Shown: one piece after another, positions 1-11,519 of the stretch
Position numbering within the stretch: position 1 is the stretch's first letter
How the letters are laid out: each line of letters starts with the position of its first letter
Assembly: GCA_018907035.1 (NCBI GenBank)
Contig: JACCIC010000169.1
Span: 248,001 to 312,000 of the forward strand
Direction: 5' to 3'
DNA length: 64,000 nt
Origin: Sycobia sp. Sy_11
Taxonomy: Eukaryota; Arthropoda; Insecta; Hymenoptera; Epichrysomallidae
Made by a program: the position numbers and the translations under genes
Notes under the pieces: generated by a model
Told to the model about the DNA's origin: nothing
The model's input: the letters and a program-made list of their open reading frames with translations, nothing else
Databases searched by the model: none

Positions 1-908
1 TTTCTCAATTAATTCATTTTTAAAGCAATAATTATGTTAAAACACCATTAAGAAATGTCGCTACCATGGAAACTAAAATATTGATACTACTCTAATACTA
101 CTTGGATTTATGATAAATGAAAATTTGTCTTGAAAGTTACTAAATATGATGTTAGTTAGTGATACCATTTTATCACGAACCATTGCAAGTTCTTCGACAT
201 CCTCTTAAACCTTCAAAAATCTTCTTTTTATACTTTAGAAATATGTATATTTTTTATCGACTGTTTTCTAAAGAAGACATTTCCGATTATTTTTAAATAC
301 TCTTTCAGAATCTGACCTCAAATAGAAAAAATATATGCACGTAAAAATATATGCATGTGTTCTGTTCAATTTTTTTAAAAAAAAACTAAAATTTATCTAA
401 TTTTCTGAACTAAACCAACATTCGGTGTCGGATTTTCAAGAAATATTTAGAATTAGCAATCAGTTACTAATCTATATAATTAAATTAGTTGAATTACATA
501 TTTTTCCATTTTTCTAGTCTAAATGCAATGTATAACTGAGAATCTAATTACAAGTATCGTTACATAGTTTATGCACTCCATAATTAGAAGGAATGAAAAT
601 TGTTTTAAAATTATTTTAAGCTCTTCTAGCTTATAAGAATATTTATAATATAAGTATATTTAGGTGTCGTTTTTTTGTTTTTAAAAATAAATTCTGAACG
701 AAAATCATGGATGTTCTAAGGAACATTGACAAATGACGTAGCCCATGGAATGTGAGGGAAGGGTTGTTGAAGCTAAAAGGCACGCGATTGTTATGAATTT
801 TTATCAATCTTATTTTATTTAAAATGTTGGACAACAAAATTGCGCAACAAAAAAGAAATATATTTTTGAATGTACTGAACTTTTTCATCTAAAAACAATA
901 ATGTATTC
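1..908. other. AT-rich intergenic, no gene recognised
   Basis: No reading frame here looks like protein. The missing 5' half of the PGRP gene, which should carry the first zinc-ligand motif His-Thr-Ala, was looked for here and not found. Confidence 0.5.
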
Positions 909-1097
909 ATGTTACAGCAATCCGTGGAAGAAAAAGTATTAAAAAGCAACGTTCAAGATCGGTTCTTATTAGAAAAAAACAATACTACTGTTTATAAAGT
1001 CTCTCCTTTAGAACAAACCAAAGATAATTCACGGCTTGCATTGCATGAGTGGCTAATGTACATTTTACACTTACAAATGAATTCTAAGTTTATTTAA
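909..1097 (+). other. possible unidentified exon or short ORF
   Basis: A 62-codon open frame preceded by an acceptor-like ttacag (about 912-917) and followed after its stop by aaag|gtgggt. The residues are mixed and charged (a run VEEKVLKSN, then KNNTTVYK), more protein-like than the AT-rich background. It matches no family I recognise and does not resemble the missing N-terminal half of a PGRP. It could be a chance frame. Confidence 0.15.
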
Positions 1098-1320
1098 AGG
1101 TGGGTTGATTAATAAAAATGCTACGGTGGAAGTTTGATGAACCGACAATGGTTCAACATGGATACAAAAACTGGCCATGTGATTTGTGAGTGTTTCTCTA
1201 CTGAAAAATATTCACAAATTATCAATTAATTATTATTTTTACTTATTATATCCTAACAAGTCATATGTGATAATTTTCATAATTCATAAACATATCCTAT
1301 ATCCATTTCGATTCCAGAAA

Positions 1321-1497
1321 TATTGCTGAAATATTACTGTAATATTGCAATATCATATACGTTTCAGCACAATCGTTCTGCAATATTGTAACAATATTGC
1401 CATTTATTATATTTTAACATAGTATTTTTACCATATGGTAACAATAATGTCGGATGCTATATTATAGTCCAATGTTGCTGCAATATTTCAGCAATAC
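1321..1497. repeat. MITE-like inverted repeat
   Basis: The left end TATTGCTGAAATATT is repeated as its reverse complement at the right end (about 1482-1496). The interior is full of related GCAATATT and AATATTGC words. Size and structure fit a small non-autonomous DNA element. No target duplication was confirmed. Confidence 0.45.
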
Positions 1498-1649
1498 TTC
1501 ATACTATGTGAGTTTGATTGTTTATAACGTCGCAATTAATTAAAATTTTTGGAAAGTTCAGAATAATACTTTCTGTTTATAACTAAATTAATCATTATGA
1601 ATGTTTCAAAGCCGGAGAGCTAGATCCTAAAATTTTAAACCAAAAATAC

Positions 1650-2071
1650 AAGGGTGGTCAGATAAGTACTTAGCTCCACCGCCCAATAGTGCCACTATCG
1701 CAACATAAATTTACTATCGTCTAGTATATTTTATCGTAATTTTATTTTGATCGAGTGTGAAAGCGGGTTTATCCATAGATTTAAAAAAAAAATTAGAAAA
1801 ACAGCAATATCGACCGATGATTAGATTCTTATTGTTGGAAAGAAAATCGCGTAGTAAAATTAAAGAGCGCTTGCATGCTATTTACGATGACTTTTCTTCA
1901 ACATCAGTCAACGTCAAAAATTAGTTCATCGAGTTTCAACGTGGTCACGTGTTGGTTTTAGATGAAGCACGTCTAGTTATCTTGAAAACAGCTACCACGA
2001 AAGATAATGTGACAAAAATCCACGATATTGTATTTATGACAGACCGCCTATTGAAGGTACGCGAGATAATG
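1650..2071 (+). mobile_element. decayed mariner-family transposon, 5' part
   Basis: The left terminus AGGGTGGTCAGATAAGTACT is of mariner type. A frame from 1793 matches the N-terminal helix-turn-helix region of mariner transposases: an initial block ending QQYRPMIRFLLL, then an in-frame TAG where the family has Trp (KN*F for KNWF), then FQRGHVLVLDEAR, TATTKDNVTKIHD and LLKVREI. Similarity stops near 2071 and no catalytic D,D-D core or right terminus follows. It is a truncated, stop-bearing relic. Confidence 0.75.
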
Positions 2072-2963
2072 TTAAACGCGAAAAAGTGTTATTTTGAATC
2101 TGACCAAAATGTGAATTATTTATGATTTTACAAGTAGTTAAGACAATCAATTTCTTAAAAGTGGCAAATTTGAAACATAAAAAATAAAAAAATTTGTATG
2201 ATATAAAAATTAATTGTTTCCTATCGGTTGAAATAGTTGTTATTTATACAATGTTCTATCCCATTTCACAAAAAGACCTTCGAATTCGTATTATGCGGTC
2301 AAAATATGTAAGAAATTTTTTTTACTATACAACATCGACAGGGCTTTTACTTAAAAATCTATTTTATTATTATAATTGATTAGTTACGTTTTAGTCTAGT
2401 TCTTTTTGTTCGGTGCCTCGCACTCTCAGTCTTTCTGTTGACTGTAAGCTTATTTCTTGCAGATATATTTAGCTAATATTTATGATACATTAAACAATGC
2501 TTATAGAATTAGATAAAATAACTGTCCTTAATATTTTTGTGACAAATGCTATGCGTATTTTCTTATTACACAAGTCCATAAAAAAGTAGTCTCACGTTGA
2601 AAACTGGTATACGTTTTCTTATTCGTATATTTGGTTACTGAAATCCATTTGGACCGAAAAGTTTTAAGAAAAATTGAGGCAATGATTTAAAAAAAAAATT
2701 AAGAAATGGTTTTATATTCATAAATTAATTTTTTTCAATGAAAACCCCTATTTAATTCAATGAAATTCAAAAAAGGCAAAATTTTACGTAAAAAAGGTCT
2801 AATATACTTACATCAGTATACGTATAATTTTTGTTTAATGTTGCTTTCTAAATTCAGGTTTCCTTTATTTGTGTATCTGAGTAAAAATTGAAGAAGGGAA
2901 TAAATATAGACATATAATTTAATTAATTATTAATACAATTTTATTTTGTTTGAAAAATTTTAG
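2072..2963. other. AT-rich spacer or intron upstream of PGRP exon
   Basis: No exon recognised. It may be intronic if the PGRP 5' exons lie to the left of the window. The open frame at 2194-2379 is not protein-like. Confidence 0.4.
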
Positions 2964-3126
2964 GACTATCACATAAATGTTAAAAATTGGAGCGACATTA
3001 GTTATAACTTCCTCGTAGGTGAAGATGGGAATATTTATGAAGGCCGCGGATGGTATAAATCTGGTGCTCATACTAAAGGGTACAATCAGAAAAGTATAGG
3101 AATTTGTGTTATGGGAAATTATGAGA
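2964..3126 (+). CDS. PGRP exon n-1
   Basis: Acceptor ttttag ends at 2963; donor gtaagt begins at 3127. The exon starts at the family's usual DYH position and ends after MGNYE with one extra base, which agrees with the next exon. Confidence 0.9.
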
Positions 3127-3490
3127 GTAAGTTCTAAACATATATAGTACATATTCTACACATATATCTACACATATATTATTAGTAAAATATGACACTT
3201 ATTCTAGAATGAATAAATTTCGTATTAGAAATTTTAAAAAGTACTACCTATATTATAAATCTATGAAATCAAACTAATATTAAAGTATTTCTGATTTAGA
3301 TCGAACTCCAAATATTGCAGCAATTGAAGCTATTCAAAAATTGATATCGTATGGTATATATCTAGGCACAGTTAGTAACAAATATATAATAATAGGACAT
3401 CGACAGGCTTGGACCACAAACTGTCCTGGAAATAAACTTTACAACTTAATTAAAAAATGGTCACACTGGTCTAAAACACTTTCAATTTAA
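2964..3490 (+). CDS. peptidoglycan recognition protein (PGRP), 3' part, amidase type
   Basis: PGRPs bind bacterial peptidoglycan; catalytic members cut it as zinc N-acetylmuramoyl-L-alanine amidases and act outside the cell or in the gut in insect immunity. Two exons encode the C-terminal two thirds of the Amidase_2/PGRP fold. The family signature runs DYHI...WSDISYNFLVGEDG, then IYEGRGW, GAHTKGYN and SIGICVMGNY, then IIGHRQAWTTNCPG and a C-terminal LYNLIKKW. The second zinc His (GHRQ) and the zinc Cys (TNCPG) are both present. Recognition-only PGRPs usually have Ser in place of that Cys, so this one is probably an amidase. The Tyr in SYNF is also kept. The 5' part, with the HTA zinc ligand and signal peptide, was not found and probably lies left of the window. 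It converges with the 3D-domain gene. Confidence 0.9.
3300..3490 (+). CDS. PGRP terminal exon
   Basis: Acceptor gatttag ends at 3299. The two first bases complete an Asn codon with the last base of the previous exon. It reads from RTPNIAAIEAI to a TAA at 3488-3490 and contains the zinc His and Cys. The nearest clear AATAAA is at 3812-3817. Confidence 0.9.
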
Positions 3491-4640
3491 GGTTTACAAT
3501 TAAAATTTTGAACGAATGATTAAAATATAAAAATTTATTTCCTATATTTATGTTTATTTTCAGGTTTTGATCAATAATTCAAATATTTGTTTTTTGTTTC
3601 TACCATAGGTTTTTTGTGGAATTAATTACAGTAGTATTGTTTTTTTTTTAATTTCCGAATTTGTATTCAAAACGTAATTATTATTTTGTCAATTTTCAAT
3701 ATTTTTTCAAAAGTAAATATAGACAGTCAATGAAGCATAATGTTTTAAAAACGTTAAAAATGAAAGAAGAACATTTTTTGCAATATAGTATTTGTATTTT
3801 TTGACAGGAAAAATAAACCAATAATAAAATTATTGTTGCTATTATTTACCAAAATATATCATTTTGGGTGAGACCTAACTTTATTCTAGAACAAATTTTT
3901 ATTAGGTTCTAATAAATTTTTAAAGGTACTTGATAAAAAACTAGTGATGTGTTGCACCTTACGACTTGTGAAACACTTGCTCATCAATGTCAAGCTGGCA
4001 CAAAATCAGAGATCCAGACATTTGTCCATACACATAATAAATAAATTTGTACGTGTAATTTTTTTTTATAAAATATAAGAATTTTAATGATTCTACATAT
4101 TAATCATTAATTTTTACACCCTTTAGTTGTTTATGAAACCAAACACATTTTCCTTTAGTAGTCAATTCTGCTTTGAATCACTTATGAGCTTCTATTATTT
4201 TACAATTCTATTCGTTCCAGGGAGTCTACAGAAGGTGTAGTTCTGTAGGATGAATTACATTCTTATTTTATCATTAGGTTTCAAAAATGTTATGTTAATT
4301 AGTAATAAATCAAATTTTATCCTAATAATTTGAGATTGTAGATCAGAGAAATTGGTAGTAAGTTTATTAATATCAACATGTATAAATTAAAAAAAAATAC
4401 TAAATTTGACTGATAAGATTGGAGTCATTGTTGTGGATTAGCATGAGCTTCGAATGAAGTTAATTTGTTAATGTAGTACAAGTATTATTTTTTTATGTAA
4501 GGGATTCGTATTTATTTCAAGAAAATAAGATGTTTATGAAGACATTTATAATTTATTGGCTGTGAAACGATATAATAACGTCGATAAAAACTTGTGTGTG
4601 GCGTGTCTTAGATATGAAAGTGTTCGCTGCAATAAATCTT
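3491..4640. other. AT-rich 3' flank, no gene seen
   Basis: Holds the likely PGRP 3' untranslated region with a candidate poly(A) signal at 3812. Nothing else recognised. Confidence 0.5.
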
Positions 4641-4942
4641 AACAGTTTAGTCCCTAATGATTGAACAGAAACGGTAAGAAACGTTGAACAAAGTAGATAG
4701 AAGATTCGGTAAATTGGGTAATGGACAGTCAAGTTGTCCTTTGCTAATAATAATATATTATTTTTTTAATAAATTTGTAAATATATTGATTATTTTATTT
4801 ATTTTATATCTATATTTTATTTTTTGTAGCATTTTTTTCATTTCAGACGTTGATTATAAATAAGAACCGTTTAACAGTCGTTGTATAATTATATTATTAT
4901 ATTATAAGACTGAAAGATCGATAAAAATATTTGTTAGTTTAT
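4641..4942 (+). repeat. upstream pseudo-LTR copy of the Penelope-like element
   Basis: Aligns by eye with 5918-6240: shared starts, shared AACAAGAACGGT-like middle (ATAAGAACCG here) and shared end AAGATCGATAAAAATATTTG. Confidence 0.6.
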
Positions 4943-5482
4943 GAAATGCTCGCTTTTGAATGTAATAGAAATACCACATTGGATGTTGTTTATGTCGTAT
5001 TTCTTTATTCAGCATGACACATTGAATGGTGTCTTATAGAAGGTATAAAGGTATAGAAAAATATTATATATTTTTTTTAATATTACTGCATAATTTTTAT
5101 AAAAGCGATTATTTATGGTAAGCTGATAAGTCATTTATATAGATTAATGGCATACTTACGAAAATTATAAAGAAAAATTTAAAAAATATAAAGCAAGATG
5201 ACATGCAAGGAAGGAAAGAAAATTTCAATGGGGTACGCAGAGACAAAAATTGAAGTTTAAGTTGTTGACCGAGAAATAAAGAAATAGTTTATTTCATCAT
5301 TAAAATTAAAAATTGTACTTATTGTACTTATGTCGTCTGTTTTAAATGAAATTAATAATTTTTTTTATACTATAATATATCAAACTAAAATAATGACAGT
5401 TAGACTATTCTTGTTTATTATCACCACCGAAGAATGTGAAATAAAACTTATTACTAAAAATAAAAATAAAAATAAATGTTTG

Positions 5483-5802
5483 AAAGCGGTAGTGGTGTAC
5501 AAAATAAATTGTAAAGACTGTGACAAATATTACATTGGACAAACGGGTAGCTACTTAAAACACAGAATATATGAACATCAATATAGCTTACGAAGCATGA
5601 ATGGTACAATAGACTAAAAGATCGTGGTTTAAGCTTGTTACATTCTTTCGATTTTGAAAATGTAGATATTTTGGAACAAGGTATTAAAAATAGATATAAA
5701 AGAGAGACTCTTGAAAGTTTCCATATTTTAAAGAATCGTAATAATGTAAATGTAATATTAGAGTCAAATAAATTAAACAACACTTATATCATTCTTTATT
5801 AA
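5483..5802 (+). pseudogene. Penelope-like GIY-YIG endonuclease, frameshifted
   Basis: The frame from about 5483 reads VVVYKINCKDCDKYYIGQTG..LKHRIYEHQ, which is the GIY-YIG nuclease core with the Penelope-type paired cysteines (C..C) just before it. The frame ends at TGA/TAG-type stop 5615-5617. A +1 shift near 5612 restores the family tail (GLSLLHSFDFENVDIL, then KRETLESFHI, NVNVILES) to a TAA at 5800-5802. In live elements this nuclease nicks the target for reverse transcription. This copy is broken. Confidence 0.75.
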
Positions 5803-5917
5803 TATAAAAATTATGTTTTATATTTAAGACAGGAGGTTGGGGGTTCTATAAAGATTATACCAATAAATTTAGAGTGGGCATATCGTATATAAAATAGCAT
5901 GCTGGGTTTTTCATTTT

Positions 5918-6240
5918 AGTTTAGTTCCTGAGGATGAACCGTAGCGGTTCGAAATGTCGGACGACAAAAGAGAAATTAAATTTAAAGTGGTGGGGGCAGT
6001 CAGATTGTTCTTCACTAACGTAGAATATAGTTTATTATTTATTTTACTTTATTTTATTTATTAATATTATTTCGTTATTATTTTTAATTTTTAATCTAAT
6101 TTATTTTTAGTAATAAGTTTTATTTCAGATTCTTCAGGGGCGATCATAAACAAGAACGGTCTGAATATCATTACTTTAGTTTAATATATTATAGTATAAA
6201 GACTGTAAGACCAATAAAAACATTTATTAATTTAATATAT
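5918..6240 (+). repeat. downstream pseudo-LTR copy of the Penelope-like element
   Basis: Contains a CCTGAGGATGAACCG...GGTTCGAAATG stretch, typical of Penelope-like 3' regions, and ends GTAAGACCAATAAAAACATT. A third partial copy of this end is at 19459-19550. Confidence 0.6.
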
Positions 6241-6930
6241 TTCATTATTGGAATACATATGGAAGTTAATTATTTGTGAGGCAATTGAGGCTCGAGTAAA
6301 ATGAGGACGGTAAATCGCAGGAGAAAATAATTAATTTGCATAGAATCAATAAAAAAAGGGACACCTGAATTTCTGAGAAAAATATAATAATATTATTTTT
6401 TATTTATAATTTGTTGGTATTTGCACTTGCACTTATTACATACAAATTATACAGTAACGATATTATGAGGCATTGACCAGGTGTTCTTTCAAATGTCTTT
6501 AATTTAAATAACAACATCCTAGCGTTTAATCGATATCACCATTGAAATTTTAAATTTTGAAGAATTTGATATTGGTTATTTTAATTTTTATGTATTAATG
6601 TAAAAGTTTTACTCTTTTCTGTTTTTTATAAAATTGTCTAAATATTTTGATGATCTTTGTTTCCGAAACCTTGTTTTGCAAGAAACAAGAAAAAAGCTTT
6701 CATTTATACGTATATCCCAAAGTTCTAAAATGCTATAACTTTTTTATTTTAAATATTATTAATAAAGCAAAATAACGAAACATAAATTCTACACTGAATA
6801 TGTAATAACAAATATTCTATGGAAATTTGATAAATTAGTTAAATAATCCTTCAGTACTTAAATTGGAAAACTTAAATTATTACATTAATCAGACGTATTT
6901 AATTGATTTCTAAATGAAAAAAAATGTGTT
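6241..6930. other. AT-rich spacer; 3' region of the 3D-domain gene
   Basis: On the minus strand an AATAAA (plus-strand tttatt at 6743-6748) lies about 185 nt after the stop of the 3D-domain gene and is a reasonable poly(A) signal. Nothing else recognised. Confidence 0.45.
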
Positions 6931-7056
6931 TTAAGCTTGCGTATATAGGGTAACAAGTTGATTTACCGCAAGATCATAACTGTCCGCCTCACTTCTAACG
7001 CATATATCCAATCTTGAATAGCCCATACCTTTCAAATGTACTCCACGATCTCTAAC
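6931..7056 (-). CDS. 3D-domain gene exon 4
   Basis: Acceptor ATTACAG ends at 7057. 41 codons and TAA at 6933-6931. Carries the second and third conserved Asp (VRDRG, RLDIC) and a C-terminal VNQLVTLYTQA. Confidence 0.85.
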   Translation of the reverse strand, partial: VRDRGVHLKGMGYSRLDICVRSEADSYDLAVNQLVTLYTQA

Positions 7057-7602
7057 CTGTAATATATAACGTAAATATTATTATTTTCATTTTATTTAAA
7101 AATTTATTAAAATTTGTGCATTAAGCAGATACGAATTAGCTAAAAATTGATAAGAATCATAAACATGGATAAATATAATGAAATTCTTTTCAAATTTATG
7201 TCTTTATAAAACAACTTTTATTATTAGCTCTTTCTTTAAAAGTTTATTCATCTTTTGAACTTTATAGCAATAGAAAATATCCCTATTTTTTAAAACTGTT
7301 TATTGACTTATGTTAAAATAAGTGATTTATGATAATGATGCAGTGGGTTATATTACTTGTAAAATAATCATTCGGCCAAAATGTTTATTAAGCTCTGGAA
7401 TACAGACAGTAGAACCATATTTCAGTCCTAGTTTTTCGTCTATTGCCACAGTTACGTATTCTCCTCTTCCGTCGATAAAATCCTGAAATAAACGATATTG
7501 ATATTCTACTAAATATAATTGTCAATAGAAAATCATTGAAATCAACCATTTTGATTTTACATCACTTATAAAATGAATAGCTATTATATATGATAAGATC
7601 AT

Positions 7603-7651
<49 letters not shown>

Positions 7652-9218
7652 ATTTCTGTTGGAGCACAACGATGTTCTTAGCAGAAGGAATATACTTAGT
7701 TTGCGCCCCCATCCACAAATGGTCATCTAGTTTTATGACAGGGTTTGAAGAGGTAATCCCTCCCCATTCAAGCTGAACTCAAGAAGTTTAGTACGAGACG
7801 GAACCTCAGCACGTAAAGACATTTGTCACTTATACAAATTATAATTATTGTATTATTGCACATATCTATATTTTTCATATTTAACTTTTATTGTACATTA
7901 AACTTATATATATATACTACATACACGCTGTTACGTTTTATTTACTGAACCCTTTCAACTATTTCACTAACACCTTGGCGAAGTGCGGAAATCACACCTC
8001 GATATTTAATTAAAGTTATATTTGAAACAAGAATTCAATTATTCTACCTAGGAAAAACAGCAATAACTTTTTTTTATATAATCGATACACGAAAAAGAAT
8101 CCTAATTATGCATAAAAGTTGATCGATTGATGTAAAAATTAATTAATATGCACGTATGCTAATGTATAATAATACTTTTACATTTTTTATCACAAAATTT
8201 TTTTTATTACATAATTTTATTATATTATTAAATTGTTGTCAATGTACCTCTAATTTTTCCATTTCTTATTTTCTGTAATATATTATTGTTTTCAATCAAG
8301 TAAGTGTAAGATTACAATAGATAGTCTGAAATTCATATATAATTAATATATCAACTATTTTAGAAGTATCAATCAAACTAAGTTTATATCATTGTCAAAC
8401 ATTTAACCGATCAAGTTTTTAAAGAGTTCTGTTATAATTTAAAATTATGTGTGTGTTAGGAAATTAACTTCTAATCTTTTACATTTATATGTTCATATTT
8501 ATACTATAAAATATACTATATACATTTATTGAAATTTGAAGTACTGACCTGCAAATTTTTTAGTTTTTTCCCATTCGTATCAAGATAATCGTGCTCGTCA
8601 TCGCTAGTGTAGTCTGCATAATACGCTGTTAGTGTAACATTGTAATAGGTTCGACCAGTACATTCCAAACTAGTTTGTTTTTCAGAACTTTCTATGTGAA
8701 AAATATATTTTATTTAAAAAATGCCTTATATAAAAATCCATATCTCGTTGGAAAGAGGGTATAAAGAATAAATTGATTGATATAATTAAGTCATAGTCTA
8801 TAAGATAAAATAAGCACATTTTTAAGATTTGAATATATACTAAATCAAAATGTTGTATCTTTGTTTACAAGTTATTACTTTGAATATTACAAACGCTTTC
8901 AAAATACACTAAAAATCATTAAAATATTTATTTTGATTATGCTTTGTACCACTTTTCAAATGATTATATTATGATTTATTTTTATTTCTGACTATATTAA
9001 TTGTAATATTCTATGATTTTAATAACATATTTGAATTACAAAAATAATACAAAGATATTATAAATTAAAAGTAATTTATTATGATACTGTATCCATAGAA
9101 AAATGAATTAATATTCTCCTTGAGAAAATTCTTGATTATCAATGCAATGTAATTTTATTTTTTTACCGTTTGATCTAGAAATTGTTAGAATCGATAGAAA
9201 AAGTAATTTCAAAAACAT
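6931..9218 (-). CDS. secreted 3D-domain (double-psi barrel) protein, 4 exons, complete
   Basis: Four exons (9218-9167, 8691-8549, 7482-7357, 7056-6931) join in frame to give 148 residues. Residues 1-17 are a hydrophobic signal peptide (MFLKLLFLSILTI). The rest is one 3D domain, named for three conserved Asp. It opens YNVTLTAYYADYTS, then has VTVAIDEKLGLKYGSTVCIP, then ILQVRDRGVHLKG and SRLDICV. The Asp residues in VAID, VRDRG and RLDI fit the triad. Bacterial 3D proteins (MltA, YocH, YuiC types) are lytic transglycosylases or bind peptidoglycan. The substrate here is unknown; peptidoglycan is inference from the fold and from the neighbouring PGRP. It has spliceosomal introns and AT-rich codon use like its surroundings, so it is not contamination. 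The domain is rare in animals, so ancient transfer from bacteria is plausible but unproven. Confidence 0.85.
7357..7482 (-). CDS. 3D-domain gene exon 3
   Basis: Acceptor ATTTCAG ends at 7483; donor CAA|GTAATA starts at 7356. 42 whole codons, including VAID and the GSTVCIP turn. Confidence 0.85.
7483..8548 (-). other. intron 2 of the 3D-domain gene
   Basis: AT-rich with a (TA)n tract at 7605-7648. No further exon seen. Introns 1 (8692-9166) and 3 (7057-7356) are also plain AT-rich sequence. Confidence 0.7.
7605..7648. repeat. (TA)n microsatellite
   Basis: About 22 TA units. Confidence 0.95.
8549..8691 (-). CDS. 3D-domain gene exon 2
   Basis: Acceptor TTCACATAG ends at 8692; donor CAG|GTCAGT starts at 8548. 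Encodes a short linker with one Cys and the first strand of the domain (NVTLTAYYADY). Confidence 0.85.
9167..9218 (-). CDS. 3D-domain gene exon 1 (signal peptide)
   Basis: ATG at 9218-9216, donor ACG|GTAAAA with GT at 9166-9165. Encodes the 17-residue signal peptide plus one base that completes Glu with exon 2. Confidence 0.8.
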
Positions 9219-10929
9219 TATTTTAGCACAGGAAAGAACACTGCCACTAATAAGTAGATTTTTCAACTGCATTAAATAAAATCAGTTGAAACTGACTCTG
9301 AATTCCTTCGATTTTGCTGATCTAACAGTTTAACTTTGGTGTTGCTTAATTTGATACGAATGCATTTCAGCAGTTGAAAACAATAAGTAAAGAATTTATT
9401 GTGCAATTTAGCGCTTAAACATTAAATAAACTTTTCTGTTTCATATTAATAATATAAAAATTATTATGTATTACTTATTATAATTTATTTTCATAAGTGA
9501 AACTGAAAAAATCGAATAATTTAATGAATATTTATATTCTAGAAACGTGTAATAATTATTATATTATTTTAGTTTATATTCAGCTGTTTATATGGTAAAA
9601 TTACAATTAATTCAATATTTGAACAGCAAATGTGTACGTTACAACTTTACATATTTTCTAAATTGACTAAATAAATTAAATCTCATTTGAATTAAAATAA
9701 TTATTTCGAAAGAGTATCACATGTTTTAAAATAATCATTTTTTGAAAATTCAAATATAATTTCGTTCTAAGACATCCTTATTAGCAATTGGATGATTTTA
9801 TAAATATTTATTATTTAGTAAAAGATCTGGAAATTTCTGAACTTGTTAAACACTGCTTCGTGCTTTTTTGCTGTACGGTTTCTGAAAGAACTAGTTTAAT
9901 AACAAATTGAAAATGATATTTTTTAAAGTCAATCTAAAATACATGACATTTTTATACGTTTTAGGCTCCACTTCTACTGCAATGAGAAATTTTGTTTGCA
10001 AAATCAAAGTGCAATTGGACATCTTTGACACGAAATCTACTTATTCAAAAATGAACTTAAATCTGATTTTTTTAATTTTAGATTTACATTTTATATATAG
10101 AATATTTTATGTATTGCTGTTTTAATATAAGTATTATTTTGACAAGTTATTAGTGATTAATGTATTAAAATAGCGATATTTCTGAACATATCTCATTAAT
10201 GCTCACGAAATGGAGTCTTACGATCCATAAATACAAAATGATTTCATGAAGCCAGTATTCATAAAAAAGCTGAGATGTTTACTGTATCGAAAACATTTGA
10301 AAAAGTTATTCTCGCTTTGTTTTCGACTGTTCTAGTGAATTCTTACTCTATTGTTAGTTCTAATTGAGAAAGATAAGAAAACAGAAAGAGGTAGATAGCC
10401 AGATAGATATGTATTTATTTGGATATGTACTATAACATGTCAATACATAAAAATCAATAAAATATTAATAGAACGCTAAATATAAATATATATCACAATG
10501 TAGTAAGTCAGTCGTATCATCACAACGACAGATATCTATAATATATTCAGACAAAATAGTACAATAAGTCAGTGAAAACAACATATAAATAACTTCTAAA
10601 CGGACAAAAATAGAATATTATATTTATACATCTATCAGTGAACACTCGATCTATTCATCCCAAAAAATATATTCAAACACAAAACTCAGGATTAGGTGTA
10701 AATAGGACGAAACAACCGAATCATAATAAATTAATTTTGCATCACTTGAAGTCTTATTTCTGAAATCTTAACGGAGGCATTAAGAATAACTACTATGAAA
10801 GAATGTGGAAACAACAATGTTTCCGTAAGCCTATTTTGTTGATATAGTGTTTTATTATTTATAATCTTGGTGATATAGTCTTTTAAGAAGCATAAAATAT
10901 AAAGAATTCTGTTAAGCTTTTCGTAACCT
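9219..10929. other. AT-rich intergenic
   Basis: 5' flank of the 3D-domain gene. No coding potential recognised; the open frame at 9907-10125 has AT-driven composition. No promoter motif could be singled out. Confidence 0.5.
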
Positions 10930-11318
10930 AATCTACGTGGGAGCTCTATGATAGAGTAGATTCTAAGATCACACTAAGACTCACTGCAATATTCGTAAAA
11001 GGTACCAAGATCCCATTGTCAGATCAATATCAAGCTATGTACCTTTTTTAGCTTCAGCTATAATTTTGCGAAGCCCAAACATTATGGCCGTGGTCTTTTT
11101 TATATTCAGTCTTAATGAGGTATAAATTTCCTGATCTGTTACTGCTAAAGCCATCCGTGAAAGAAATGTTAATTCCTCTTCTATTCAATTGTAAGGAATC
11201 TGAAAATAAATTAGTAGATCGTCAGAATACAGAATATACTTGATATTAAAGGGGTCAAGAACCCGGTATAAGTCATTAATATATACACAGTAGAACAATG
11301 GTACGAAAACATATCAAA
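10930..11318 (-). pseudogene. decayed LINE reverse transcriptase fragment (jockey/I type)
   Basis: On the minus strand, with stops and frame shifts, one reads VFVPLFYCVYINDL, then KYILYSDDLLIY, then SLRLNIKKTTAIMFG. This is the RT core, with YSDD as the YXDD catalytic box, followed by the Asn-Lys-Lys-Thr-Lys-type block. The order and spacing fit jockey/I-clade non-LTR retrotransposons. No intact frame remains. Confidence 0.7.
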
Positions 11319-11519
11319 ATAGCAGACTGTATCATTTCTTAAAGAATTCAACTCTCAAGAGAGAGGTACTGTCAAATTCATTAAACCGTTATTTGATGTA
11401 TCCAGACTAAAACCTTTGTAAAGAGGGGTTAATAGTAGATTAGTCACCTCAGATTTAAAATGGATTCACGAGAGTGCGGACTTTGGGGCCAAGCATAGCA
11501 AAGGTTCTATTAAGCTGCA

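Larger units (their letters stand above)
4641..6240 (+). mobile_element. decayed Penelope-like element with tandem pseudo-LTRs
   Basis: Two diverged direct repeats of about 300 bp (4641-4942 and 5918-6240) flank a short interior with a broken GIY-YIG endonuclease frame. Both repeats start AGTTTAG(T/C)CCT..., pass through a G/A-rich stretch, and end in a motif of the form ATAAAAA(T)ATTTNTTA. This matches the pseudo-LTR layout of Penelope-like retroelements. No reverse transcriptase was found inside, so the copy is 5'-truncated or internally deleted. Confidence 0.7.
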
